In this document: piece after piece, positions 1 to 6,252 of the stretch
Position numbering within the stretch: the first letter of the stretch is position 1
How the letters are laid out: every line of letters begins with the position of its first letter
NCBI GenBank assembly: GCA_025934335.1
Contig: JAICYG010000046.1
Coordinates: 1 to 17,603, forward strand
Length of the DNA: 17,603 nucleotides
Direction: 5' to 3'
Source: Thermoleophilia bacterium
GTDB lineage: Bacteria > Actinomycetota > Thermoleophilia > Gaiellales > Gaiellaceae
Notes under the pieces: model-generated
What the model saw: the letters and a program-made list of their open reading frames with translations, nothing else
Databases searched by the model: none
What the model was told of the DNA's origin: nothing
Program-made: the position numbers and the translations under genes

Positions 1-393
1 GGGCCCGAACCCGTGCTCGAGGTACACGGCTGCGATCGCGGCCTCGAGCAGCGCAGCGAGCACGTTCCGGTTGGCCGCGAGGCGCGTCACCTCGTCGGCA
101 GGTCCGGTCGCCTCGGCGAGCAGGCGCTCGCCGAGCCCGAGGTCGCGCGCGACGACGGCGCAGGTCGCGCGCGACACGACGTGCGAGCGGATCTTCGCGA
201 GCTGCCCTTCACTGAAGCCGGGGAAGCGGTCGTAGAGCGCGCGGGCGACGGCGAGCTCGAGCACGGAATCGCCGAGGAACTCGAGCCGCTCGTACGACTC
301 GGTGCGGTCGGCCGCCCAGGACGAATGGGTGAAGACCGCTCCCGCCCGCCCGGGCGGGAGCGCGTCGATCAGCTCCCCGAGGGTTCGATCCTT
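1..393 (-). CDS. rnc: Ribonuclease III, N-terminal part (cut by window edge)
   Basis: RNase III cleaves double-stranded RNA and matures rRNA precursors. The minus-strand frame reads through the family signature ERLEFLGDSVLE at about 309-274, preceded by a THSS motif and followed by a helical region ending in AAVYLEHGFGP at the edge, so about 124-131 residues of a usual 220-240 are present. The C-terminal part of the nuclease domain and the dsRNA-binding domain lie outside. It follows acpP with no gap, as often seen. The start is odd: after the last in-frame stop inside acpP there is no ATG, GTG or TTG before the conserved region. The first rare candidate is CTG at 372-370. Adding one G at the acpP stop (CAGTAAGG to CAGTGAAGG) would create a GTGA overlap and a GTG start just before 393, so I place the end there. 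Function is sure; the start is not. Confidence 0.88.
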
Positions 394-637
394 ACTGGTG
401 GGACGTGACGTAGTCGACGGCCTGCCCGACGGTCGTGATCTTCTGGGCGTCCTCGTCGGAGATCTTGATCCCGAACTGATCCTCGAGCTCCATGATCAGC
501 TCGACGAGGTCGAGCGAGTCGGCGTCGAGGTCGTCCTGGAAGGACGCCTCCTCGGTGATCTGATCCTCTTCGACTCCGAGCTGCTCGGTCAGGACTTCCT
601 TGACCCGCTCGTAGACCTCTTCGCGCGACGCTGCCAT
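392..637 (-). CDS. acpP: Acyl carrier protein
   Basis: An 81-residue acidic protein of normal family length that carries growing acyl chains on a 4'-phosphopantetheine arm in type II fatty acid synthesis in the cytoplasm. The attachment serine is Ser41 in the DADSLDLVEL motif, followed by the recognition helix with several Glu and Asp residues. The ATG start has GAGGTGAC directly upstream at 638-645, a good though close ribosome binding site. It lies 50 bp downstream of plsX and abuts rnc on the same strand, so the three are probably co-transcribed. PlsX takes acyl groups from this protein, which gives the cluster a metabolic logic. No fabD, fabG or fabH lies between plsX and acpP. Confidence 0.97.
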   Translation of the reverse strand: MAASREEVYERVKEVLTEQLGVEEDQITEEASFQDDLDADSLDLVELIMELEDQFGIKISDEDAQKITTVGQAVDYVTSHQ

Positions 638-687
638 GTCACCTCAATTGTCGGTATTTCAGGGGGTTGGCCGGAAAATCCGCGCGA

Positions 688-1659
688 TCATACACCGACG
701 CGTTCCGGGAGCCGCTCCGCGAGCCGCTCCACGACACGATGCTCGGCGCCGCGCGCGGCGAGGCGGATCGCGTTCGCGATCGCCCGCCGGCCCGAGTTGC
801 CGTGGGCGATCACAGCGAGGCCGCGCAGCCCGAGGAGGTAGGCGCCGCCGTAGGTGTCGGGGTCAAGCTTCGTGCGCAGGCGGCGGGCAGCCGGGCGGAT
901 CAGGGCACCACCGAGCTTGCCGGCCGTCGTCGCCGAGATCTCCTCGCGCAGCGCGTCGAGCAGCTCGCTGATCGTCCCCTCGAGCAGCTTCAGCGCCACG
1001 TTGCCGGTGAATCCGTCGGTGACGACGACGTCGGCGGCGCCGCGCAGCAGGTCGCGGCTCTCGGCGTTGCCCTTGAAGTTGAGGCCGGGGTCGTCGCGGA
1101 GCAGGCGATGCGCCTCGAGCGTCAGCTGGTTGCCCTTCTCGTCCTCCTCCCCGATCGAGAGGAGCCGCACCTCGGGATCGCGCACGTCGAGCAGCTCGGC
1201 GCTGAAGACGGCACCCATGTGTGCGAACTGGAGCAGGTGCTCGGGGCGCGCGTCGGCGTTCGCGCCGGCGTCGAGAAGGACGCTCGGGCCTTCCCTGGCC
1301 GGGATCGGCACCGCGATCGCGGGGCGCATCACGCCGGGGAGGCGCCTCAGGTGGAGCAGCCCGGCTGCGAGCATCGCACCGGTGTTGCCGGCGGAGACGA
1401 CGGCGTCGGCATCCCTCTCGGCGACGGCGCGGACGGATGCGACGAGGCTCGAGCCGGGCTTCGCGCGCACCGCTTCGGCCGGCTTGTCCGCCATCTCGAT
1501 CACCTCGGTCGCCTCGACGAGGCGGAGACCCTGCGTGTCGAGCCCGGCGGGGCCGTAGAGCGCGACGTCCACGCCGTCTGCGGCAGCGTCGAGCGCGCCG
1601 AGGATCACCTCGCCGGGTGCGTTGTCGCCACCGAGCGCGTCGACGGCGACGCGCGTCAC
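688..1659 (-). CDS. plsX: Phosphate acyltransferase PlsX
   Basis: PlsX converts acyl-ACP and inorganic phosphate to acyl-phosphate, the donor PlsY uses to start phospholipid synthesis. The protein has 323 residues, close to the family norm of about 330. It begins with VAVDALGGDNAPGE (residues 4-17), the family's N-terminal signature, and contains SAGNTGAML and VVTDGFTGNVALK, both typical of PlsX. The GTG start at 1659-1657 directly abuts the rpmF stop codon TAA at 1662-1660, with no base between, so translation is probably coupled to rpmF. An rpmF-plsX order is a long-known bacterial arrangement. acpP follows 50 bp downstream. Confidence 0.97.
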   Translation of the reverse strand: MTRVAVDALGGDNAPGEVILGALDAAADGVDVALYGPAGLDTQGLRLVEATEVIEMADKPAEAVRAKPGSSLVASVRAVAERDADAVVSAGNTGAMLAAGLLHLRRLPGVMRPAIAVPIPAREGPSVLLDAGANADARPEHLLQFAHMGAVFSAELLDVRDPEVRLLSIGEEDEKGNQLTLEAHRLLRDDPGLNFKGNAESRDLLRGAADVVVTDGFTGNVALKLLEGTISELLDALREEISATTAGKLGGALIRPAARRLRTKLDPDTYGGAYLLGLRGLAVIAHGNSGRRAIANAIRLAARGAEHRVVERLAERLPERVGV

Positions 1660-1848
1660 TTACGGGGCTTGCAGGCGCAGCGGCTCGACCTCGCGGCCCT
1701 TGTAGGTGCCGCAGGTCGGGCAGAGGCGGTGCGCGCGCTTCGGCGACCCGCACTGGGGGCACGTGTTGACGCGCGGCGCCTCGAGCGAGTGCGTGGCGCG
1801 GCGCTTGTCGCGACGGGCCTTCGAGGTTTTCCTCTTGGGGACGGCCAT
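1660..1848 (-). CDS. rpmF: Large ribosomal subunit protein bL32, zinc-binding form
   Basis: A 62-residue basic protein starting MAVPKRKTSKARRDKRRATH, the classic bL32 N-terminus. Four cysteines (C30, C33, C43, C46) form two CxxC pairs spaced as in the zinc-ribbon form of bL32. A longer reading from 1938 is possible but would run through the palindromes at 1901-1933 and give a non-conserved prefix, so ATG 1848 is the right start. A TAGACT hexamer at 1865-1860 ends 11 nt upstream of the ATG and could be a -10 giving a very short leader. DUF177, normally immediately upstream of rpmF, is 1.8 kb away here with an opposing ABC-F gene between them. Confidence 0.96.
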   Translation of the reverse strand: MAVPKRKTSKARRDKRRATHSLEAPRVNTCPQCGSPKRAHRLCPTCGTYKGREVEPLRLQAP

Positions 1849-1859
1849 GAGCGGTCGCC

Positions 1860-1865
1860 AGTCTA
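1860..1865 (-). promoter_or_regulatory. Possible -10 element for rpmF-plsX-acpP-rnc
   Basis: TAGACT matches the actinobacterial TANNNT -10 pattern and ends 11 nt before the rpmF ATG, which would give a leader of about 4-5 nt. No convincing -35 was seen at 16-18 bp. The same hexamer precedes the SepIVA-like gene and the secreted protein in this window. A local promoter is expected because the opposing ABC-F gene separates rpmF from DUF177. Confidence 0.35.
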
Positions 1866-1900
1866 GCGAACGCCCGCCGCAGATCGTGACGCGGCGCCAC

Positions 1901-1933
1901 GAGGGGCCATGGCCCTGCGGGCCATGGCCCCTC
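1901..1933. repeat. Perfect 15-bp inverted repeat made of two copies of one palindrome
   Basis: GAGGGGCCATGGCCC at 1901-1915 and its exact reverse complement at 1919-1933 are separated by TGC. Each arm contains the self-complementary 12-mer GGGCCATGGCCC (1904-1915 and 1919-1930), so the element is both a hairpin and a tandem pair of palindromes with centres 15 bp apart. It lies in the 229-bp divergent region between rpmF and the ABC-F gene. No T-run follows on either strand, so it is not a standard intrinsic terminator. It could be a double operator, an RNA structure or a dispersed repeat unit. Confidence 0.85.
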
Positions 1934-1981
1934 GCCAAACGACGTAACGGAAGTGTGACAAACCGTCCACAGGCGTCCTGC

Positions 1982-1987
1982 TACAGT
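1982..1987 (+). promoter_or_regulatory. Possible -10 element for the ABC-F gene
   Basis: TACAGT fits TANNNT and lies about 90 bp upstream of the ABC-F start, after a GTGACA at 1955-1960 that resembles a -35 but is 21 bp away, longer than usual. The call is weak and rests on motif resemblance and position in the divergent intergenic region only. Confidence 0.25.
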
Positions 1988-2063
1988 CCGCGCGCCTCGA
2001 ATTGCGGGGCGCCCCATGACGGATCTCTAGACCGAACAGCGCGCTTTCTCGCTCTTTCGATCG

Positions 2064-2070
2064 AAGGAGG
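2064..2070 (+). promoter_or_regulatory. Shine-Dalgarno sequence that fixes the ABC-F start
   Basis: AAGGAGG is a full consensus ribosome binding site, 7 nt before GTG 2078. It decides the start, because the open frame continues upstream to 1706 through rpmF antisense sequence that encodes nothing recognisable. Confidence 0.85.
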
Positions 2071-2077
2071 TTCGTCC

Positions 2078-3628
2078 GTGCCGAGCGCACTCGTTGCTCG
2101 CGACATCTCGAAGTCCTACGCCGCCGTCCAGGTGCTCGACCGCGTCTCGCTGGTCGTCTCGCCGGGTGACCGTGTCGGCATCGTCGGCCCGAACGGGATC
2201 GGCAAGTCGACCCTGCTCCGCGTGCTCGCCGGGCTCGAGCAGCCGGACCGCGGCGAGGTGAGCGCCTCGGCGGGCGCCGTCGGCTACCTGCCGCAGGAGC
2301 CGGAGGCGCGTACGGGCGAGACGGTGCGCGGCTACCTGGCGCGGCGCACGGGCGTCGGCGCGGCCGAGGCCGAGATGGACGCGCTCGCGGCGCGGCTTCA
2401 CGCCGAGCCCGAGCTCGCGCACGCCTACAACGAGGCGCTCGAGCGGTTCCTGCTCCTCGGCGGCGGCGACTTCGAGGCGCGCACCGGCGCCGCACTGGAG
2501 GACGTCGGTCTCGGCCGCCGCGCCGAGCGGCTGATGACGACGCTGTCCGGCGGCGAGGCGGCGCGGGCGTCGCTCGCCGCGATCCTGCTTTCGCGCTTCG
2601 ACGTCTTCCTGCTCGACGAGCCGACGAACAACCTCGACTTCGCGGGCCTCGACCGGCTCGAGCGATTCCTGGCCGGGCTCGGCGCCGGCGTCGTCCTCGT
2701 TTCCCACGACCGCGCGTTCCTCGACCGCACGGTCACGCGCGTCGTCGAGATCGAGGCCGAGACGCGGAAGGTTCACGAGTACGCCGGCACCTGGTCGGAC
2801 TACGAGGCCGCCCGCGACCGCGCCCGCGCCCAGCACGAGGCGGCGTACGCCGAGTACGTCGGAGAACGAGACCGCTACTCGCTCCTGCTCGCGACGCGCC
2901 GGACGGAGGCACGCGCCGGCGGCCCGATGGCCGACCGACGGGGCACGAATGCGCTACGCGGCAAGGTGGCGCAGGCGAAGCACCACCTCGAGCAGCTCGA
3001 CGACGTCGAGAAGCCGTGGTCGCCCTGGCGGCTGCAGCTGCGGTTCGCCGTAGCACCGCCGACGGGCGCGATCGCGACACTCGCGGGCGCCGTCGCCCGG
3101 GCCGGCTCGTTCCGGCTCGGCCCCCTCGACCTCGAGCTGCGCTTCGGCGAGCGCGTCGCGATCGTCGGCCGGAACGGCGCCGGCAAGACGACGCTGATCC
3201 GCGCGCTCGTCGGCGAGCTCCCGCTCGCAGCCGGCGAACGGCGGACAGGCGCGGGCGCCGTCTTCGGCGAGCTGAACCAGGCCCGCGACCTCTTCGAAGG
3301 GCCGCTGCTCGCCGGCTTCTGCGAGCTGTCGGGGCTCCCGCCGACCGAAGCGCGAACGCTGCTCGCGAAGTTCGCGCTCGGCGCCGACGACGTCGACCGG
3401 CCCGCCGCCTCATTGTCGCCCGGTGAGCGCACGCGCGCCGCGCTCGCGCTGCTCGCTGCGCGCGGCGTCAACTGCCTCGTGCTCGACGAGCCGACGAACC
3501 ACCTCGATCTCGAGGCGATCGAGGAGCTCGAGACGGCGCTCGCCGACTACGAGGGCTGCCTCGTCGTCGTCTCGCACGACCGCCGCTTCCTCGAGCGGCT
3601 CGACGTGACGCGGACGATAGAGCTCTAA
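2078..3628 (+). CDS. ABC-F family ATPase (translation factor or ribosome-protection type)
   Basis: A 516-residue protein with two ABC ATPase domains and no membrane segment, the hallmark of ABC-F proteins, which bind the ribosome near the E site. Domain 1 has Walker A GPNGIGKST (37-45), signature LSGGE (156-160) and Walker B ending DE (180-181) in DEPTNNLD. Domain 2 has Walker A GRNGAGKTT (364-372), signature LSPGE (446-450) and DE (470-471) in DEPTNHLD. The charged interdomain linker, about 210-345, matches the tRNA-contacting region of the family. Both catalytic glutamates are present. It lies opposite to the surrounding housekeeping genes, and its TAA overlaps the DUF177 stop by 3 bp. It could be a housekeeping factor or an antibiotic-protection protein; sequence alone does not decide. 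Confidence 0.93.
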   Translation: MPSALVARDISKSYAAVQVLDRVSLVVSPGDRVGIVGPNGIGKSTLLRVLAGLEQPDRGEVSASAGAVGYLPQEPEARTGETVRGYLARRTGVGAAEAEMDALAARLHAEPELAHAYNEALERFLLLGGGDFEARTGAALEDVGLGRRAERLMTTLSGGEAARASLAAILLSRFDVFLLDEPTNNLDFAGLDRLERFLAGLGAGVVLVSHDRAFLDRTVTRVVEIEAETRKVHEYAGTWSDYEAARDRARAQHEAAYAEYVGERDRYSLLLATRRTEARAGGPMADRRGTNALRGKVAQAKHHLEQLDDVEKPWSPWRLQLRFAVAPPTGAIATLAGAVARAGSFRLGPLDLELRFGERVAIVGRNGAGKTTLIRALVGELPLAAGERRTGAGAVFGELNQARDLFEGPLLAGFCELSGLPPTEARTLLAKFALGADDVDRPAASLSPGERTRAALALLAARGVNCLVLDEPTNHLDLEAIEELETALADYEGCLVVVSHDRRFLERLDVTRTIEL

Positions 3629-4131
3629 CTCTTCTCGCGCAGCGCCTCGAGTACGGCCCAGCGTGGGTCGCCGTGGGGCTCCTCGTGCGTGTGCGGCTCG
3701 TCGTTCAGGTTCTTGCCGCAATCGCCGCAGAGCCCGGCGCAGTCGGGCCGGCAGAGGATCTTGTCCGGCAGCGCGAGTGCGACCGCGTCGCGTGCCCATT
3801 GCGAGACGTCGAGGTTCCCGCCGGACACGTACTGCGTCGTCATCTGCTCGTCCTCCGGGTCCTCCGCCTGGTACTCACGCGCCGAGATCGGCACGTCGAG
3901 CGATGCGTCGCCGAGGCACCGGTAGCAGGGCCCCAGCAGGCGCGCGGTGAAGCGGAGGGCGAAGACCGTCCCGGCGTTCGCGCGCGTGATCTCGAAATCG
4001 GCCGGCACCAGCTCCGGCACCGGCACGTAGCGCTGGCCGCCGAACTCGAAGGCCGGCAGCTCGACCTCGAGCTCGTCGCGGTACTGCTCGCCCGGACGGA
4101 GCTTCACCTGGCGAAGGCTGAAGCTCGTCAT
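3625..4131 (-). CDS. DUF177 (YceD) family protein
   Basis: A 168-residue protein of the DUF177/YceD family, linked to large-subunit rRNA or ribosomal protein expression in plants and bacteria and usually encoded just upstream of rpmF. The N-terminal half holds PCYRCL (C69, C72); the C-terminal half holds C127, C131, C135 and C138 in the family's CRPDCAGLCGDCGKNL motif, plausibly a metal site. ATG 4131 is chosen because conserved sequence begins there and a TACCGT hexamer ends 7 nt upstream, consistent with a leaderless mRNA. Its start is only 24 bp from the divergent cupin start. Its partner rpmF is displaced by the ABC-F gene, whose stop overlaps this one, leaving no room for a terminator. 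Confidence 0.9.
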   Translation of the reverse strand: MTSFSLRQVKLRPGEQYRDELEVELPAFEFGGQRYVPVPELVPADFEITRANAGTVFALRFTARLLGPCYRCLGDASLDVPISAREYQAEDPEDEQMTTQYVSGGNLDVSQWARDAVALALPDKILCRPDCAGLCGDCGKNLNDEPHTHEEPHGDPRWAVLEALREKS

Positions 4132-4138
4132 CCGCGGC

Positions 4139-4144
4139 ACGGTA
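4139..4144 (-). promoter_or_regulatory. Candidate leaderless -10 for DUF177
   Basis: TACCGT on the minus strand ends exactly 7 nt before the DUF177 ATG, the spacing expected when transcription begins at or next to the start codon. There is no ribosome binding site. It shares two base pairs with the divergent candidate -10 of the cupin gene. Confidence 0.45.
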
Positions 4145-4148
4145 GCGT
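4143..4148 (+). promoter_or_regulatory. Candidate leaderless -10 for the cupin gene
   Basis: TAGCGT on the plus strand ends exactly 7 nt before the cupin ATG, mirroring the DUF177 arrangement. No Shine-Dalgarno sequence is present in the 24 bp between the two start codons. The two hexamers overlap at 4143-4144. Confidence 0.45.
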
Positions 4149-4155
4149 TTGCGAC

Positions 4156-4707
4156 ATGGACGAGGCGCCGCTCCGCGAGACGCCGGCCGGGCTCGTGCCG
4201 CAGGGCGACGGCTGGTTCGTGCTGAACGCCCGCGACGCCGTGTGGATGGAGCGCGAAGGGTTCGGCTCGCGCTGCGGATTCGAGGCGGACGGCCGGGTCG
4301 CCGCCGAGCTCGGCGTGGAGCCGCACCTGTTCCCGCAGCTCGGGATCAAGCTCGCGGTGATCGAGCCGGGCCAGCGGTCGACGCTCTACCACGCCGAGAC
4401 CTCGCAGGAGGACTTCCTCGTCCTCGAGGGCGAGTGCCTCGCGATCGTCGAGGAGCAGGAGCGGCGGCTGAAGGCGTGGGACCTCCTCCACTGCCCGCCC
4501 GGCACGCGCCACGCGTTCGTCAACGACGGCGGCGCCGCGTGCGTGCTGCTGATGGTCGGCGCGCGCCGGGAGGGCGCGTCGATCCTGTACCCGGCCTCCG
4601 AAGTCGCCGCGCGGCACGGGGTGTCCGTCGAGCGGGAGACGACGTCGCCGAACGAGGCGTACGCGCCGTACGGCCACTGGCGCCCCGTCGGCGGCCCGAA
4701 GCTCTAG
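4156..4707 (+). CDS. Cupin-fold protein of unknown substrate
   Basis: A 183-residue cytoplasmic protein with one cupin barrel. The motif around YHAETSQEDFLVLEGE gives H79 and E85, and PPGTRHAF gives H119, so three usual metal ligands are present while the first HxH motif is incomplete (H-A-E instead of HxH). A C-terminal segment of about 40 residues (EREtts-NEAYAPYGHW, 159-175) follows the barrel. The longer open frame starting at 3673 is DUF177 antisense; ATG 4156 is preferred because the family-like sequence starts there and a TAGCGT hexamer lies 7 nt upstream. The gene opposes its neighbours: its TAG overlaps the stop of the SepIVA-like gene (shared 4704-4707). I cannot name a substrate. 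Confidence 0.8.
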   Translation: MDEAPLRETPAGLVPQGDGWFVLNARDAVWMEREGFGSRCGFEADGRVAAELGVEPHLFPQLGIKLAVIEPGQRSTLYHAETSQEDFLVLEGECLAIVEEQERRLKAWDLLHCPPGTRHAFVNDGGAACVLLMVGARREGASILYPASEVAARHGVSVERETTSPNEAYAPYGHWRPVGGPKL

Positions 4708-5210
4708 TACGTCGAGCCGTTGTCGGAGAGGTCGACCGGGCCGATCCCGGCGACGACCGACTCCTGCGAGCGCTCGTGCAGCCGTTCGCGCCCGCGACGC
4801 ACCGCGACGAGGAACTTGTCGAGGTTCGTCTCGAGCGTCGCGAGCATCCCGTCGGCCCAGTCCTCCATCTCGAGCCGCATCTCGCGGGCCTGGCGGCGCG
4901 CCTCGTCGATGATCTCCTGCGCCTGCCGCTCGGCGAGCTTGACGATCTCCGTCTGCGACGCCTCGCGCACCGCCTGCTCGCGGGCCTCCTGGAGCAGCCG
5001 GTCCTGCTCGCGCTTCGCCTCGGCCAGCATCTCCTGCCGCTCCTTGACGATCCAGCGGGCCTGCTTGATCTCCTCCGGGATCGTCGCGCGCATCTGGTCG
5101 AGGATGTCGTAGATCTCCTCGCGGTCGATGCGAACCTGGTCGGTGAGCGGGACGGCCTTCGCGTTGTGCACCAGGTCGTCGAGCTTGTCGATCAGAACCA
5201 ATACGTCCAT
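4704..5210 (-). CDS. SepIVA-like coiled-coil division/cell-wall protein
   Basis: A 168-residue protein, nearly all helical and highly charged. The N-terminus (LIDKLDDLVHNAKAVPLTDQ, then EEIYDILDQMRATIPEEI) and the C-terminus (LETNLDKFLVAVRRGRERL, about 126-144) resemble, from memory, mycobacterial SepIVA (Rv2927c), a DivIVA-like septation factor encoded next to DUF177 and rnc. The centre (about 55-120) is a long coiled coil rich in E, Q, R and A, which is also why such proteins are misnamed ATP synthase B subunit. It is shorter than SepIVA (about 245 residues) because the coil is shorter. ATG 5210 lies 11 bp after coaD. No ribosome binding site is near; TAGACT, which contains the coaD stop, ends 8 nt upstream. 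Confidence 0.75.
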   Translation of the reverse strand: MDVLVLIDKLDDLVHNAKAVPLTDQVRIDREEIYDILDQMRATIPEEIKQARWIVKERQEMLAEAKREQDRLLQEAREQAVREASQTEIVKLAERQAQEIIDEARRQAREMRLEMEDWADGMLATLETNLDKFLVAVRRGRERLHERSQESVVAGIGPVDLSDNGSTY

Positions 5211-5218
5211 GAAGTTCC

Positions 5219-5224
5219 AGTCTA
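5219..5224 (-). promoter_or_regulatory. Candidate -10 overlapping the coaD stop codon
   Basis: TAGACT includes the coaD TAG stop as its first three bases and ends 8 nt before the ATG of the SepIVA-like gene, so that gene could be transcribed with almost no leader independently of coaD. It is identical to the hexamers upstream of rpmF and of the secreted protein at 12852. Confidence 0.35.
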
Positions 5225-5737
5225 CTCCTGGTCGCTGACGGGAGCGCCGCCCCGGCCGTTCGGGAACATCTGCTTCAGGCGCACGGCGACAGGCTTCGGC
5301 ACGAGCTCCTCGACATTTCCGCCGAACGATGCGATCTCCTTCACCCCGCTCGAGGAGACGAAGCTGACCTGTGGGCTCGCCATCACGTACACCGTCTCGA
5401 TCTCCGGGGCGAGCGTCCGGTTCAGCTGGTTCATCTGGAACTCCCACTCGAAATCGGAGACGACGCGGAGCCCCTTCACGATCACCTTCGCGTCCCAGCG
5501 GCGGGCGAAATCGACGACGAGCTCCTTGAAGACGTCAACGTCGACGTTCTCGACGCCCTCGAGCGCCTGCTTCACGAAGCCGACGCGCTCCGGCACGGGG
5601 AACATGGGCCGCTTGTGGTGCGGGTTGTCGACGACGCCGACGACGACGCGGTCGAAGATCCGCGCGGCGCGGAGGATGACGTCGACGTGCCCGTTCGTGA
5701 CAGGGTCGTACGTCCCGGGGTAGATGGCGGTGATCAT
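5222..5737 (-). CDS. coaD: Phosphopantetheine adenylyltransferase
   Basis: CoaD joins 4'-phosphopantetheine and ATP to dephospho-CoA, the penultimate step of CoA synthesis. The protein has 171 residues, slightly over the usual 160. It has the nucleotidyltransferase signature YPGTYDPVTNGH (6-17, with TNGH at 14-17), KGLRVVSDFEWEFQMNQLNR around 89-107, and the C-terminal SSSGVKE loop (128-134) for the ATP phosphates. ATG 5737 overlaps the rsmD stop in an ATGA (5734-5737), so translation is coupled. The rsmD-coaD pair is widely conserved. CoA is the source of the prosthetic group on the acyl carrier protein encoded downstream. Confidence 0.97.
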   Translation of the reverse strand: MITAIYPGTYDPVTNGHVDVILRAARIFDRVVVGVVDNPHHKRPMFPVPERVGFVKQALEGVENVDVDVFKELVVDFARRWDAKVIVKGLRVVSDFEWEFQMNQLNRTLAPEIETVYVMASPQVSFVSSSGVKEIASFGGNVEELVPKPVAVRLKQMFPNGRGGAPVSDQE

Positions 5738-6252
5738 CTCTCGTAGAGGGTGAGCCGGGCGGAACCGTACCTGCGCGTCGTCCGCACCCGGAGGCCCGGC
5801 GCCTCGGGCGCCTCGAGCCGTCCCGACGTCTCCCAGACGAGCAGCCCCTCGTCCGCGAGCAGGCCCGCCAGGTGCGGCTGGAGCCGCGCGCCGTCGAAGT
5901 CGTACGGGGGGTCGCAGAGGACGAGGCCGTAGCGGCGGCGCTCGTGGGCGACCATCCGCAGGGCGTCCTGGCAGAGGACGGTCCCGCGGAGGCCGAGCGA
6001 GTCGAGGTTCGCGCCGATGACACGGCAGGCATCGCGATCGCTCTCGACAAAGGTGGCGTGCGCCGCGCCGCGCGAGAGCGCCTCGAGGCCCAGCGCGCCC
6101 GAGCCGGCGAAGAGGTCGAGCACCTCGGCGTCGTCGACCGGACCGATCAGGTTGAAGGCGTTCTCGCGGACGCGGTCGGAGGTCGGCCGCGTCTCCCGGC
6201 CCTTCGGCGCGACGATGCGGCGGCCCCTATGCGAGCCCGAGATGATCCGCAC
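5734..6252 (-). CDS. rsmD: 16S rRNA (guanine-N2)-methyltransferase RsmD
   Basis: RsmD methylates G966 (E. coli numbering) of 16S rRNA in the assembling 30S subunit. The 172-residue protein starts MRIISGSHRGRRI, shows the SAM-binding loop DLFAGSGALGLEALSRG (46-62) and the catalytic DPPY (114-117), and matches the family length of about 180. The start is GTG at 6252-6250, overlapping the end of recG by 26 bp, with no obvious ribosome binding site, so reinitiation after recG is likely. The stop overlaps the coaD start by 4 bp. Confidence 0.96.
   Translation of the reverse strand: MRIISGSHRGRRIVAPKGRETRPTSDRVRENAFNLIGPVDDAEVLDLFAGSGALGLEALSRGAAHATFVESDRDACRVIGANLDSLGLRGTVLCQDALRMVAHERRRYGLVLCDPPYDFDGARLQPHLAGLLADEGLLVWETSGRLEAPEAPGLRVRTTRRYGSARLTLYER

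Noticed and set aside
667..1866. Long plus-strand frame of 399 codons over plsX
   Set aside because: It is antisense to plsX, whose frame carries the family motifs; long opposite-strand frames are normal at this GC content.
1901..1933. Intrinsic terminator for the hairpin upstream of rpmF
   Set aside because: No T-run on either strand and no gene ends next to it; kept as a repeat or operator candidate instead.
1706..2077. N-terminal extension of the ABC-F frame
   Set aside because: It covers rpmF antisense and the palindromes; the consensus AAGGAGG and conserved sequence place the start at 2078.
3673..4155. N-terminal extension of the cupin frame
   Set aside because: It is antisense to DUF177 and shows no family sequence; the cupin begins at ATG 4156.
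4149..5723. Plus-strand frame of 524 codons across cupin, SepIVA-like and coaD
   Set aside because: Arginine-rich, low-complexity translation in the wrong frame of three recognisable genes.
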